The notes beneath the pieces were generated by a model, which was given only the letters and a program-made list of their open reading frames with translations, was not told the origin of the DNA and ran no database searches. Shown piece by piece: positions 25,601 through 36,640 of a stretch of DNA of 64,000 nucleotides. The stretch is from the NCBI GenBank assembly GCA_022578605.1, contig MU394071.1:496001-560000 (forward strand), read 5' to 3'. Position 1 is the first letter of the stretch, and every line of letters begins with the position of its first letter. The DNA comes from Camillea tinctor (lineage: Eukaryota > Ascomycota > Sordariomycetes > Xylariales > Xylariaceae). Position numbers and translations under genes: made by a program.

Positions 25601-26230
25601 AACATATTTTTAATATTAATAAATGCTTTTTTTTTAACCTTTTAAACGTAATTAAAAGCTTATTATTAATTTGCTTTTTAATACTTTTTAATAACGTAGT
25701 TTTAAAAGTAAAAATTTAACTTTTAAATAATTATAAGTAAAAAAAAGTAAAAGTTTAACTAAATAGCTATATAAGTAATTTATTAAGTAGTTAATTAAAT
25801 AGCTACGTTAACATTTAATTATTAAAAAAAATTTATAAATTTTAAACAACTTTTATTATAAAAAATAAATATTATAAATTAATAAAATACTTATAATAAA
25901 GTAATAATTATAATAATTATAAAAATTACTTATTAATTAATTTAATTAATTAGTTTATATATAAATTTATACGCAAAATTAAGCTATATATATATTAAAA
26001 CATTAAAGCTACATTATAAAATTTATTAATAAATATAAACCTTAATAACGTAAAAAAGTTAATAATTAATTTAACATTATAAAGTTAAAAATAATATTAA
26101 AAATTAAATGTTTAAATAAACAATTTAAGTTAATAGCAAAGTTAATAAAAGCAATTGCTATATAAAGCAGCTTTTTTATTAAAGTAACACAGATTTAAGC
26201 ATAAGCCTGCTTAACAAAAAAAGACATCCC
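22680..26230 (+). mobile_element. RIP-degraded DNA transposon, copy B (full length, about 3.55 kb)
   Basis: This block is almost entirely A, T and TpA and has no reading frame of use. It starts GGGGCTGTCTTCGTAATTCA and ends GACATCCC. These termini and subterminal segments recur in copy C (26236-27057), and the left terminus recurs inverted in copy A (ending at 3004). Because three copies share the same end, the boundaries are firm to within a few bases. The pair B+C is flanked by TTA on both sides (22677-22679 and 27058-27060). A 3-bp TWA duplication would fit PIF/Harbinger elements and a TA duplication Tc1/mariner; I cannot decide. Matching ends and about 3.5-kb length indicate a cut-and-paste DNA element. 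The outer 130 bp are less mutated than the interior. Confidence 0.85.
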
Positions 26231-26235
26231 TTTAA

Positions 26236-27057
26236 GGGGTGGTCATGCACTTCAGCAACACTATGCTTAATACTCACAAGCTGCTTATTTAACAAAGCGT
26301 TCACGGTAAAAAGCAGCTAAGCCCCATATAATATCCTAAAAAAAATGCTATTAAATCTCCACATCAATTAATTTAATAAACATACGCAAAATGGCTTAAT
26401 AGATCTTTAAGCTAACTAGCTACTAAATATTAGCTTATTTAGTGCTTTTTTTCCATTTTAAGTTATACGTTTTACTGCAAATAGAGCTATTTACTTCCTT
26501 AAACCCTTAAGTTACTTGATTTTTAAGGAGTTTCAAAACTATTTAATGAGGTTTTATATAGGCTAGGTTTTTTTAATAACCGCTAAAAGAGCCTTATAAC
26601 TAACTAAAAAGGTTAACTAATCCTCCTTTAATACTTTTTAAGTCCCTTACTATAGCGTACACGACTTTCATTATAATAAATAAGTATTATAAATTAATAA
26701 AATACCTGCAATAAGGTAGTAACTGTAGTGGTTGCAGAGGTTACTTGTTAATTGATTTAACTAACTGGTTGATATATAGGTCTATACGCGAAATTAGGCC
26801 GTACACATGCTAAAACACTAAAAACTATCGTGAGATTCATTAATGGGCACGGGCCCCAGTAACGTGAAAAAGTTAGCAATCAATTTAGCATCGTGGTGTT
26901 GAAGGTGGTGTTGAAAGTGGTGTTGAAAGTTGAATGTTTAAATGAACAATTTGGGTTAGTGGCATAGCCAGCAAAAGCGATTGCTATGTGGAGCAGCTTT
27001 TTTGCTAGGATGACACAGACTTAAGCATAATCCTGCTTTTTTTCCATGACCATCCCC
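26236..27057 (+). mobile_element. Internally deleted, non-autonomous relative of copy B (copy C)
   Basis: Copy C begins GGGGTGGTCATGCACTTCAG and ends CCATGACCATCCCC, so its two ends are inverted repeats (GGGG-TGGTCATG with a one-base gap, then a shared TATGCTTAA). Its left 425 bp match B from 22680 to about 23127, and its right 397 bp match B from about 25847 to 26230, with a junction near 26660. It is therefore B with about 2.7 kb removed. It directly follows B with only TTTAA between them. It retains many C and G bases where B has T and A, so it has suffered far less RIP. It is too short to code for a transposase and would need one supplied in trans. Confidence 0.85.
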
Positions 27058-27379
27058 TTACTATTCATTAATCGTGTAAACCTTCATTGTGACAAAAGAG
27101 CTAAAAATAGTGAACGTTTAGCCATGACGCTAAACTTGTAGCCAGGTCAATCTTGATTCAAATATGGATCTAATATATTGAATAGGTAGCCTAATCGCAC
27201 CTCCGACGCATATACGCATGAATGAGAATGCTCAATATCTAGACGAATTGTTTAGGGGTCCATGTCATCAAGATATAATCCAAAGAATAGGGGAAGCAGG
27301 AAGAAAAATTCAAGGGGGTGAGGGAAAAAAGAGCAATCCAAAACATATCATGCTGTATATATCGCTCGCATCACATCAA
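27058..27379. other. Short intergenic gap next to copy C
   Basis: This is normal-composition sequence between the transposon end and the stop codon of the CorA-like gene. It presumably includes that gene's 3' untranslated region. Nothing else is recognised. Confidence 0.5.
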
Positions 27380-28842
27380 TCATAACGCATCCATCCCGCG
27401 CTTATCCTTAAAAGACCCCGTGTTTATCCTCATCGTAGACACCCTATCACGCAACCGCTTCCACGTCAGGGTGCGCTCCTTCTCCTGGCCGATATCCTCG
27501 ACGGGAGCGATGTTCTCTCGCCAGAAGTACCACAGCACGGACGTGAGCACGGTGATAGGCACGGCGCAAACCCAGTAGATCCAGAACTTATCGGAGACGG
27601 CCCAGCCGCCGCCGTCGCCGCCGTCGAAGTCGAAGAAGGACATGCTGAAGACGGCGCTGATGAAGGTCGGGGGCAGGAACACGAGCGTGAGCGACGACAC
27701 GGTGCGCATGGCGCGGCTGTCCACCTGCGCCACGCGGCCCATCTCCACCGCGATCCCCGAGTCGTACTGGCTGACCGTGTTGAACGCCAGCTGGATCTCG
27801 TTCTCGAGCCGCTTGGCGTTGGCCTCGGCCCGGTACCGCAGGCTGCCCACCATCTGCTTGAAGAACGCCAGGCGCCGGTGCACCGCCCGCCAGATCTCCC
27901 GCCCGTACGGCAGCTCGCTCTTGATCGCCTCGTGGTGCGCCAGGATCCCGTCCAGCGTGAGGGTCGACACGTCGAGCGACTCGACGCTGTGGATGGCGTG
28001 CCGCGCGATGTCATGTAGGCGCCGGTAATCGGGCACGGGCTTTTTCTCGGGCCTCTTCTCTTTTTCTATATCTCGGACGTGGTCTCTTATGGCCCACACC
28101 GCCAGGTCCTGTAGGCGTACCAGCTCGTCGGCGACCATCATGTAAGGCCAGAAGGGGTCGCCGAGGTGGTGCATGTCCAGGGTCTTGAACAGTTTTCTGA
28201 GTTGATCGGCTATGGCCTGGTTTGCATCGAACACTACGACGACCGTGTGCTTCGTAGACGGTATCCATCGCACGAATAAGTTGAGCTTTTCCCAGCTATA
28301 CTGCAGTGTTGGGCGTAAGAGTTTTACTTCGAGGTACATCCACGAATCTTCAACTGGTCAGCTGCGGTTCCCCTTTACATAGTTGTACGAGTGACCTCTA
28401 CTTACTAAGACCGGAACTGCCATCGCTGGTTTCCTTCTCTTCGGTGCCGAAATAGCCGTTGGAGCTTTTGCAGTGATCGGACCACCACACATCTGGCATG
28501 CCAAGGGTGTTCTGGAGGACATCTCGGCAAGATGAGCAACGACGGATCTTGTTAGCACTAGCAAAACTACAGAGTGTTAACTTTGAGAACCATGATTTCA
28601 AACGACCTCATGACAGCCTCTCTCTCTCTCTCTCTCTAATTAACTAACATGATAGACACCGGTTCCTCTGCCGAGCCTAATCCTCGGAAAACTGCACTAT
28701 TTGTATGCAAATCTTCAGAACTCGCGGAAAGCTCTCGCCAGCCACCGCCTGAAGTGGTTGTTGTTTTCTCTGACGGTAAAACATCGCGTTTCCATTGTAG
28801 TACAGAAATCGGCGAATGTTCTGGACAAGGCTTGTTATACAT
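27380..28842 (-). CDS. CorA-like (MIT superfamily) membrane protein with degenerate GMN motif
   Basis: Three exons (28842-28645, 28580-28406, 28353-27380) read in frame to 448 residues. The long soluble part carries a Cys-containing block (RRCSSCRDVLQNTLG) and the hydrophobic stretch YLEVKLLRPTLQYSWEKL. An extended helix then leads into two C-terminal membrane segments (about 338-362 and 380-403), the topology of CorA Mg2+ channels. The signature GMN after the first segment is replaced by FSMSFF (from about residue 360), common in fungal CorA-like proteins, so Mg2+ transport should not be assumed. The 66-nt donor-to-acceptor stretch between exons 1 and 2 includes a CT microsatellite. Exon 3 is secure. 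The first exon and its ATG at 28842 are my best reading, and a further upstream exon is possible. Confidence 0.75.
28618..28637 (+). repeat. CT dinucleotide microsatellite
   Basis: About ten TC/CT units lie inside the first intron of the CorA-like gene. On the coding strand it reads GA. Confidence 0.9.
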
Positions 28843-30180
28843 AGTCGTTGGGCGGCTAAATAGGTCAAGTAGCAAGGAATATATCAGAGGAGGGGAGCAA
28901 GCTTGTTCATAACCAGACTAGAGCCCGTTGTTCCTGGTTTAGGTCCCTGGTCATCTTACCACTGAACTTGTCTCGAAGAAAGCAGTCTAATGTAGCGTCG
29001 GGCTGAGAATAAAACTGCGGCAGGCGTCACAAGTAGCACCTGGGGAGGCCGGTATATAAGAGAGTCATGTTAGCCATGTGCACAGCCTCGTGAGGACTAT
29101 TATGGCGTGTTGGCCAGCACTGCCAGCTTCGATGTTGGTGGCCTGCGAGTACAGCTATGCAGGCCGATTTTATTCGCCGCATTTCGAGCAAATCAGAACG
29201 CCGAGTCCGATAATAATTATCATCCCAGCTGCGAAGATGAAACCAACTGCATATAGTCCCCACCTCGTCGATCTTTTAGAATCTTATAAAAGCTTGTTTA
29301 CCATATAGAGGGTTATAATAGAGGGATATATCAATAGCAATGTTATATTGATACCGACACAGGTTATTTCAGTGTTACACCTACAGTGTCTCATCCATCG
29401 TTTAGTATATGGTCCCGGTGATAATCGAAAGACGTAACGTTAAACTTGATGTAATTGATAATTGATAATTGATTAAAACCCGCTAATAAGCGCCCACTCT
29501 AGTATCCAGCTAAGTAATTGGCATCGGAATGTCTAAACATTATGCCAGTTCAGAGGTTTCTATATTAGTATTGGTTACCTATGGGGTATATGGAGTGCGA
29601 TAGACTATAGATGTTATAATAGTAATAGGCAATCCATGCAAGGGGAAAGCTTATTACCTTTGCCATCAATTGAGTCTGAAGAAGACCTCGCAATAGAAAC
29701 ATACACTCTATGCCTTAAGCCCATTTTGAATTGCCAATTGCACTACGCTCCTACTGTTATGTAGCAGCGCAAGACGCCGAGGTCTATTCCGTATTCAAGC
29801 TAGGGTGCACACTTTCCTACGTCACCACTCGCACTTTTCTCTGCAAAAGCTTCACATGTTCTAGTTCCCAAGACCCAGGATCCCGGGTAGCTATCTAGTC
29901 TCCCCTGAGCTTAAGAGCCACATGTCATGCCACTCTCGCACCAGTACACTCACTACTATTAATCATACATAAGTGCCCTCTTTCCTATAACCTACGTGTT
30001 CGTTCATTCGTACAAACCGAGCAATCCCTAGCTTCTAAGTAATTCATCCTACTATAGAACAGCAGAACAGCATAACCAAGAACGCTATACTTACACAACA
30101 ACACCATCCATCTCCCCTCTATCTCTTCACCAGCAACCCCCAAGAACACCACCCATCCAACCAAAATCCTCCCTCCCAAA
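28843..30180. other. Divergent intergenic region, CorA-like gene / TspO
   Basis: No gene is supported. Composition falls to a lower G+C level around 29300-29700. Pyrimidine-rich sequence (30090-30178) precedes the TspO start. A tRNA-like A-box on the minus strand near 28950 was examined and not accepted. Confidence 0.55.
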
Positions 30181-30830
30181 ATGACGACCTCCCTCCCGCA
30201 CCTCACCCACGCCCTTTTCACCCAGCCCACGCCCTCCATCCTCCTCCCCATCGCCCTCGGCACCGGCATAGGGTACAGCACCCGGCGTACGTTATCCTCC
30301 CCTTCTTCCCCTTCCCTTCAAAACCAACTCACTAACCCCCCCACCCCCCAGCAACCCAAACCAAGAAAACCTATCTCTCCATGAAGCAGCCTCCCCTGCG
30401 GCCTCCGCCCTGGGTCTTCGGGCCCGTCTGGACGGCGTTATACGGGCTAATGGGGTACGCGGCGCACCGGGCGTACACGCTCTCGCTGCCCCCATCCCTG
30501 TCCTCCCACCCACCCACACCCACCCCCACCTCCCCCATCCCGCTCCTCTACACCCTCCAACTAAGCCTCAACCTCGCGTGGATGCCGCTCTTCTTCACGC
30601 TCCGGCGTCCGGGGCTCGCGCTGCTCGACATCGGCGCGCTGGTCGGGCTGAACAGCTACCTCGCGTACCGCTACTTCGCCATCGATTCCCTGGCGGGGTG
30701 GTGCGTAGTCCCCTACCTGGCGTGGCTGGGGTTCGCGACGTATCTGAACGCGGGCGTGGGGTACCTGAACAGGTGGGATATCTCCGAGTCGACGCTGGCT
30801 ACTAGGGAGGCGTTGGGGAAGAGGGAGTGA
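30181..30830 (+). CDS. tspO: TspO/MBR family membrane protein
   Basis: Two exons, 30181-30286 and 30352-30830, join across a 65-nt intron to give 194 residues. The family signature PPPWVFGPVWTALYGLMG lies near residues 55-72. It is followed by LNLAWMPLFF and a run of hydrophobic segments consistent with the five-helix fold. A Pro/Thr/Ser-rich loop (about 86-102) between helices is longer than usual. TspO proteins bind porphyrins and sterol-like ligands and in eukaryotes sit in the mitochondrial outer membrane or the ER. Which applies here is not visible. The gene converges with the ornithine carrier gene, with 488 bp between stop codons. The ATG at 30181 directly follows a C-rich leader and gives a typical hydrophobic N-terminus. 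Confidence 0.93.
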
Positions 30831-31318
30831 GAAAGAAAAAAATGGAGAGGGATGGAGAGAGAAGGGGGGTTGGAGGGAGAGGGGAGAGGGGAGCGGGTAG
30901 TGGGAAAAGAGGCGGAGGGTAGTGCAAAAGGGGGGAAGAAATAAGGGGGTAGATACAAAAAAAAGGGATTTGTTATAATTCAATTTCTACGGCACCTTTT
31001 TATATCAACCGCAACAAATCGTCTAGGCATAATATTTCCCGAGATAGAAAAAGACTACCGTATAATATGTCTCCTATTTTTGCCCACCATCCCCCCTACT
31101 TCCTCCTAATGCTCAGATCATCCTCTATCCGCCAACCCAAAATAAGAAAAGTACACCTTAACGCCGGTGCCTGCTTCCCTCCCAGATTCTTCCCCTCCCC
31201 TCGCCGTCTATAGCATGGTATTGTATTGTATGTACATAGATATATATGTTCTCATAGTAGAGCAAAAAATAAAAGGAAACAGAAAAAATAAATAACTGAA
31301 CTTCCTCCTCTCCCTGTC
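30831..31318. other. Convergent 3' region, TspO / ornithine carrier
   Basis: A purine-rich tract (30830-30960) follows the TspO stop, and AT-rich sequence suitable for polyadenylation follows on both strands. No gene is seen. Confidence 0.55.
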
Positions 31319-32404
31319 TCACAACGGGAAGTGCCTCTTCAGCCCATCGTACACGATGAAGATGAAGGCCGAGCTAGGCGCGGACCTCAAGACAGTAATA
31401 CCGCAGCCGCGGTAGAGCCCGCGCAGGCCGTGCTGGTGCCACAGCGCGCGGCCCTCCTGCATGAACGTGCGGTTCTGGCGCGTGCCGCCGACGGGCGAGG
31501 TCTGCATGCGCGACTTGACGGTATCGGCGGGGAAGAAGAGGAAGTTGTAGGACATGCCGGCGGAGGCGCCGGCGACGGCCTGCTGCCAAAGGGGCAGGGC
31601 CTCGGTGGCCAGAGCATCTTTCTCGGTCTGTGACTTGGCGGCCCGCTGGTTGAGCAGGTGGAACATCTTGGTGGTGGTCTCCTTGGCGCCGAACCAGGCA
31701 GCGCACCCGCCCGACTCGCGCAGGAAGGTGCCCATTTGCCCGTGCCAGAAGCCCTTCAGGCCCTCGTGCTTGTACACGTCCCGGATGACCGACATGATGC
31801 TGGGGGCCTGGGGCGGCTTCGCTCCGGCAGCGCCGGAACCCATGGGTACCTGGATCTTGCATTTCACTAGCTCGATGGGGGTAAGGACGACGGAGGTGAA
31901 GGCGCCAGAGAAGGCGCCAGTAAACCACAGCGCCGGTAGCGGAAGTAGGCGATCGCGCGGACAGAACCCTGAGCTATACACCGCTTCTCGTCCCATGCGC
32001 TCGAAGAAAAAAAGGCAGCTCGTCTCGGCGGCGGCGCCGAACAGCGGTGCGCTGATGCCGCGGTATAACCCGAGGAAGCCATCTGCTTTGATCGACTGTC
32101 GGAAGCAATCTAGGGGGCCGGTATATCGTAGAGGCAGATGATCGGGCTGGGATTGTAGTCGGACTTTTACCGTGTCGAAGGGATATTCTATGTACTTGCC
32201 GATGATACCAGCGAGCTATTTTTGTTGTCTCTGTTAGAATATGTTGGAGTGCTGAGGGCAATGGAGAAGAATTAGGTAGGTGTAGGTAGAGTAGCTTACG
32301 GATCCGTAGAGAATATCTTCAATGGCATCCATTGCCGATGATTTCGTTTGGGTGGTAGAACGAAGCGGCAGGACTACAGCGGCCTCAGCTTCTTTGGCGG
32401 CCAT
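31319..32404 (-). CDS. ORT1: Mitochondrial ornithine carrier (Arg-13/Ort1/AmcA type)
   Basis: Two exons, 32404-32300 and 32215-31319, give 333 residues made of three mitochondrial-carrier repeats. The repeat signatures are visible: [11 protein letters not shown] in repeat 1, [11 protein letters not shown] in repeat 2 and [11 protein letters not shown] in repeat 3. The [10 protein letters not shown] signature of repeat 2 and the [14 protein letters not shown] segment are typical of the fungal ornithine carriers Arg-13 (Neurospora), AmcA (Aspergillus) and Ort1 (yeast). The protein would exchange matrix ornithine for cytosolic substrates across the inner mitochondrial membrane, feeding arginine synthesis. 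The start at 32404 is the first in-frame ATG. A second at residue 25 ([11 protein letters not shown]) is a possible alternative start. The single intron is 84 nt (32216-32299). Confidence 0.92.
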
Positions 32405-32555
32405 AATAACTACCTCACTGAGCTAGTGAAGCAAGGAAGCAGACAGACTGTGTGCTGTATATATATGCTGTGCTTGGAATGGAGCGGTGGGTTGTCTATT
32501 ATGGCTGGGGGTTCTCGAAGAAAGGCTGTGTGTGCCAATTGGCCTGCCGGGCAAT

Positions 32556-32587
32556 ACTCTCGATGATAATGACTCTCGATGATAATG
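32556..32587 (+). repeat. 16-bp perfect tandem duplication
   Basis: The unit ACTCTCGATGATAATG occurs twice without a gap, 152-183 bp upstream of the ornithine carrier start. The junction between copies creates a TGACTC sequence. Confidence 0.95.
32570..32575 (+). promoter_or_regulatory. Possible CPC1/Gcn4 half-site (TGACTC) upstream of ornithine carrier
   Basis: TGACTC, the core of the Gcn4/CPC1 recognition sequence TGACTCA, sits 166 bp upstream of the ATG. A second core in the opposite orientation (GAGTCA) lies at 32751-32756. Arginine-pathway genes are commonly under general amino-acid control in fungi. Neither site is a full 7-bp match and a 6-mer occurs often by chance, so this is suggestive only. 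Confidence 0.3.
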
Positions 32588-33482
32588 CACAGCGGCAGGC
32601 TACGGCTACAGAAGATGCGGAAGACCTGTGGTTATAACATGTTCGAGAGAAAGTCTTGGGGCTATGCGATTTTCCACGATCGAGTGGGACCAACGAGGTA
32701 GTAAGAGGTTTTTTTTTTCTCTCTTGGACTAACAGACTAACACGAAATGCGAGTCACCGCCCGTACTTTAAGTGGGTGCCGGTGCTGGTACTGGTGCTGA
32801 TGGGTAGGCTGTAGACCAACGGATATTGGCGTCCATCCATCCGGAAACATCTTCATTTTTACCACCTAATAAAAAAAAAAGAATGGAGGGTAAAAAGAAA
32901 AAAAAGGAAAAAAGTGGGATTGGATTTCTAATTCCTCATCATAAGACCCTCATTTTAACTAGTAATTCCGAAAAGTTCTCGATCAAACGCAATATTTCTG
33001 TTAGGTTTGAAGCGATGTCGCTTTGCATTGGAAGGGGGGGAATATTGAATTTGGAGTAGGGAGCAGTCGGCATTTTATCCTGTTTCTCTCCCCTTTCCCC
33101 CTGGTAGTGGGGTATCGAGCACATTCTAAATTACTCTAAATTACGTACATTAATCAGAGCAAGCCAGGGCAGCCAGGTCTAACCTAAACTTATCTTAGTG
33201 CGGGGGCGGGGCTGCCAGCTGCCAGTCACCGTCTAAATTGTCTTTCTCTTCCATACCCCTCCATTACCAGACTTACCTCCAACTTACATAAACCTATCAG
33301 GTTATTATCTTGCTCTTTATACAAGATAATTGCTACTATACTACTACTGTAAGGTAGGACCAGGAACCGATTGCTTGTGCTTCCATTTCGGATCGTGGGG
33401 GGACGAGAACAAAAACGGGAACGGGATATCTATACCTAGCATCAAGCATCAAGGGGGGCAGAGATTTCCAATTGCATGTATC

Positions 33483-35913
33483 ATGGCTAAAGACAAGAAG
33501 TCCAACAAATCGGACACTAAAAAACAGAAACTTGCTGAAAAGAAGCAGAAGCAAGAGAAAAAAGCACAGAAGAAAGAAAAGTCAAAGTCTGCCAAGTTAG
33601 AGGGCAGTGATGCTGAAGACGTGGACCTCGATGCTGTCTTAGCCGAATACAAGAAGCAACAGGAGCAGTTCCTCAAGGTCACTGAGACCGTTATTGATGC
33701 TCCTCCCAAGCCCCGTTCCTCCGCTACCTTTCTAGCCTCTCCCTCTAATACCAACCAGTTGCTGCTATTTGGAGGGGAGACCTGGAATGGAGCTATTGCC
33801 AATTTCTTCAATGACCTCAACATCTACTATACTGACAGAGATGAATGGCACTGTGTCACTTCGCCCAATGCTCCCCTACCTCGGTCTGGTCATGCTTGGT
33901 GCCGAGGAGGCAACCAGAAAGATTCCGTTTTCCTATTCGGTGGCGAGTTTAGCAGGTTCGTAGTATATAACCTGCGAGTTGTTGATATAAGTATATAACC
34001 ACGTGCTAACAATACGAGTATATAAAGTCCCAAACAGGGCACTTTCTACCACTATAATGACTTCTGGCGTCTTGAGCCCAGTTCCCGCGAATGGACCCGT
34101 ATTGAGACTAAGGGGAAGACTCCTCCCGCTAGGTCTGGGCACCGAATGACTTACTATAAGAACTACATCATTCTCTTCGGTGGTACGACTTAGAACCTTT
34201 TATATGGATTACTTCTCTTATTAGTTACTCCTGGCTGACCCTTCAATGTAGGCTTCCAAGACACTTCAAATCAGACAAAATACCTCAATGATCTTTGGAT
34301 ATATGACACTCAGGTATAACCATCTCAATCTTGTTTCACAAAAGTAGTCATATTAACTATTCTGGGAACAAGAACTTCTTCTGGCACAGCCCAACCCTCC
34401 CACCAGCGCAACTTAAACCGGATGCGAGGTCATCATTCACATTTCTCCCTCATGAACAAGGCGCCGTGCTGTTTGGTGGTTACTCAAGAGTCAAAGCAAC
34501 CGTAACAGCTAATAAGTCAGCCAAAGGCGCATCTCAGGGGCATAAAAATATCTTGAAACCTATGGTCCACCAAGATTGCTTCTTCTTACGTATAACTCAG
34601 CCGCCAGCGGACGCACCACCGAACACGCCCCCGAATGTAAGATGGGAGAAACGAAAGAAGCCAACTAACACACCGGTACCTGCCCGGGCTGGTACCACCA
34701 TGGCGTATCACAAGGGGCGTGGAATTCTGTTCGGCGGTGTTCACGACGTTGAGCAAAGCGAAGAAGGCATAGACAGCGAGTTCTTTAATCAAATGTTCGC
34801 GTGGAACATCGAAAGGAATCGGTTCTTCCCTTTGTCTCTTCGGAAAGCGAGAACCCAAAAGAAGGCACCGGCTACAGAGCAGCAAAGGGGTGGTAGACGC
34901 GGGAGGGCCCAAGCAAACGAGGAGGAATTGCTGAAACAACTTGCGGCTCTTCAAGCGGGGTCATCTCTGGAAAACGTGGACGAAATGGACATCGACTTGA
35001 AAAATGATAATGAACCAGAGGAGCCGGAAAAGCCGTTACGAGAAATGCCTGTGTCGATGGAGTTTCCTCATCCTAGGTTCAACGCCCAAATGACCGTGCA
35101 GGAAGACATTCTCTACATATATGGTGGAACATTCGAGGCGAAGGACCGAGAATTCACTTTTGACGACCTCTACGCTATTGACCTTGGTAAAATGGATGGT
35201 TGCAAGCAGATTTTCAAGAGGGAGGATGAGACTTGGGTTGTAAGTGGCACTTTCACTTTCTCTGTCCTGTTTACCACAAACAAGTAGTAGTAGTATATGA
35301 GCAACGGCTAATATGGTATTTAGGGTTCCGACGATGAGGATGACGAGGAAGAGGACGACGAAGACGACGAAGAAGATGATGAATATGATGAGGACGAAGA
35401 TGAAGATGAGCCTGACGCACTGTTGTCACCAAGCAAACGCAAGAAGAAGCAAGTGGATGAGGTTTCGGTTGCTGACACCGAATCTACTATGGGCTCTACA
35501 ACTTCTACGGACGATGCGAGCGAAGCTGACACGACAGCCACATCTGTTGATGACGGGCTCCCGCACCCTCGAGTATGTTTTATTACTTTCAACCTTGCTT
35601 TTAAGCATTGAAACAAGCTAATTCTCTGTAGCCTTTTGAGTCACGTCGGGAGTTCTTCGTGAGGACTTCTAACGAGTGGCAGGAGATCCTCATGACGAAT
35701 CTCAGGTGGAAGAACATCCAGCCAGAGACGCTGTCGATCAAGGAGATCAAGACCAAGGCATTCGAGCTGAGCGAAGAGAAATGGTGGGACTGCCGCGAGG
35801 AGATCACTGCTCTGGAGGACGAACAGGAAGCCGCCGGCATTGGCGAAGTGGTTTCTCTCGCGGACAGAGCTGAATCGGGGGCCGGGGCTGGAGCTGCCGG
35901 CCGCCGGAGATGA
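33483..35913 (+). CDS. KEL3: Kelch-repeat protein Kel3/KLHDC4
   Basis: Six exons (33483-33955, 34028-34182, 34252-34313, 34373-35239, 35324-35572, 35632-35913) splice in frame to 695 residues. The N-terminus is a Lys/Gln/Glu-rich basic region (MAKDKKSNKS). Six kelch-type blades follow, marked by repeated FGG motifs (LLLFGGETWNG, FLFGGEFSSPKQGTFYHYND, ILFGG, VLFGGY, ILFGGVHD, YIYGGTFE). After the propeller comes a long Asp/Glu-rich tract encoded at the start of exon 5. The C-terminal helical domain (PFESRREFFVRTSNEWQE) is characteristic of Kel3/KLHDC4. The molecular role of the family is poorly defined. The first acceptor choice (34027) rests on restoring the family sequence SSPKQGTFYHYND. Intron 1 has a clear TGCTAAC branch site. 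Confidence 0.92.
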
Positions 35914-36640
35914 TTTTGAGCTTACGGGTCTGGTATAGGGCAGTTACGTGAGTTAACCGATGTATACCTACAAGACACAATCTAATCACGTTGGGATAGC
36001 CGGATTTTGGGGGATAAAATATTCATATAGTCAAGACAGCATACGAGATGAGCAATATCACTATAAACTGTATTTATTGCTAACACGAGAAGAACGCCGA
36101 AATGTTGGAAGCCCGCCTATCGTGACCATATTGTCTCAAGAGTACAACGTTCTAAGCAGAATTGGAGGCATTCTCGCGAATTTGAGGGTTTAATGATAGC
36201 AGTAATACTAAAAATAGATTGTCTCGATATACGTTTGAATGAATGATGATGCCTTTGAGTTGAGGATGGCCAGTTTGGTATACAAAGCGACTTAGACTGA
36301 CATGCTAATGGATGTGAGTTATAGCATTCGGCACGTTGTAACCACTGCTATAATGTGCGCCACTTAGGCGTTAAATCAAGCATTAGCCAATGCCCACCTA
36401 CTATTTGCCTACCTAAACCTATAGGTGTCTAGGTACCTATTAACTTACACATAGCTTAGCTCTTACACATCGTTTACAGGCAACAACCTGCAAATAACTT
36501 TACCCTTACCTATTACTATTTCATCAGGTTTACCATAGTGCTACAATTTGGAAACTCCATATTTTCGAGATCACTCTCCTTTTTCCTCTATTACAGGCGC
36601 GTCAAAATCCGCTGTTCTCGGTATAGCACAGCGGCCCAAG
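35914..36640. other. Intergenic region upstream of the Wss1-type gene
   Basis: No gene is seen. An acceptor-like CTATTACAG at about 36588-36596 just before the next ATG suggests a possible 5' untranslated intron. The sequence AGGTACCT occurs at about 36431. Confidence 0.45.

Larger units (their letters stand above)
32405..33482. other. Divergent promoter region, ornithine carrier / Kel3
   Basis: This interval of about 1.1 kb lies between two head-to-head genes. It holds a 16-bp tandem duplication (32556-32587), a CCAAT box (32535-32539) and two TGACTC cores. An open frame runs upstream of the Kel3 ATG to 33330 but does not look like protein. Confidence 0.5.

Noticed and set aside
22680..26230. 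AT-rich block considered as centromere or mitochondrial insertion
   Set aside because: It shares defined ends with copies A and C, so it is a mutated transposon; no mitochondrial genes are visible.
28649..28912. Plus-strand frame of 87 residues opposite the CorA-like first exon
   Set aside because: The minus-strand reading joins in frame to the CorA-like exons and has the better splice signals; the plus frame is its shadow.
28910..28990. tRNA-like A-box on the minus strand (GTTCAGTGGTAAGATG)
   Set aside because: No matching B-box (GGTTCGANTCC) at the right spacing and no acceptor stem could be paired.
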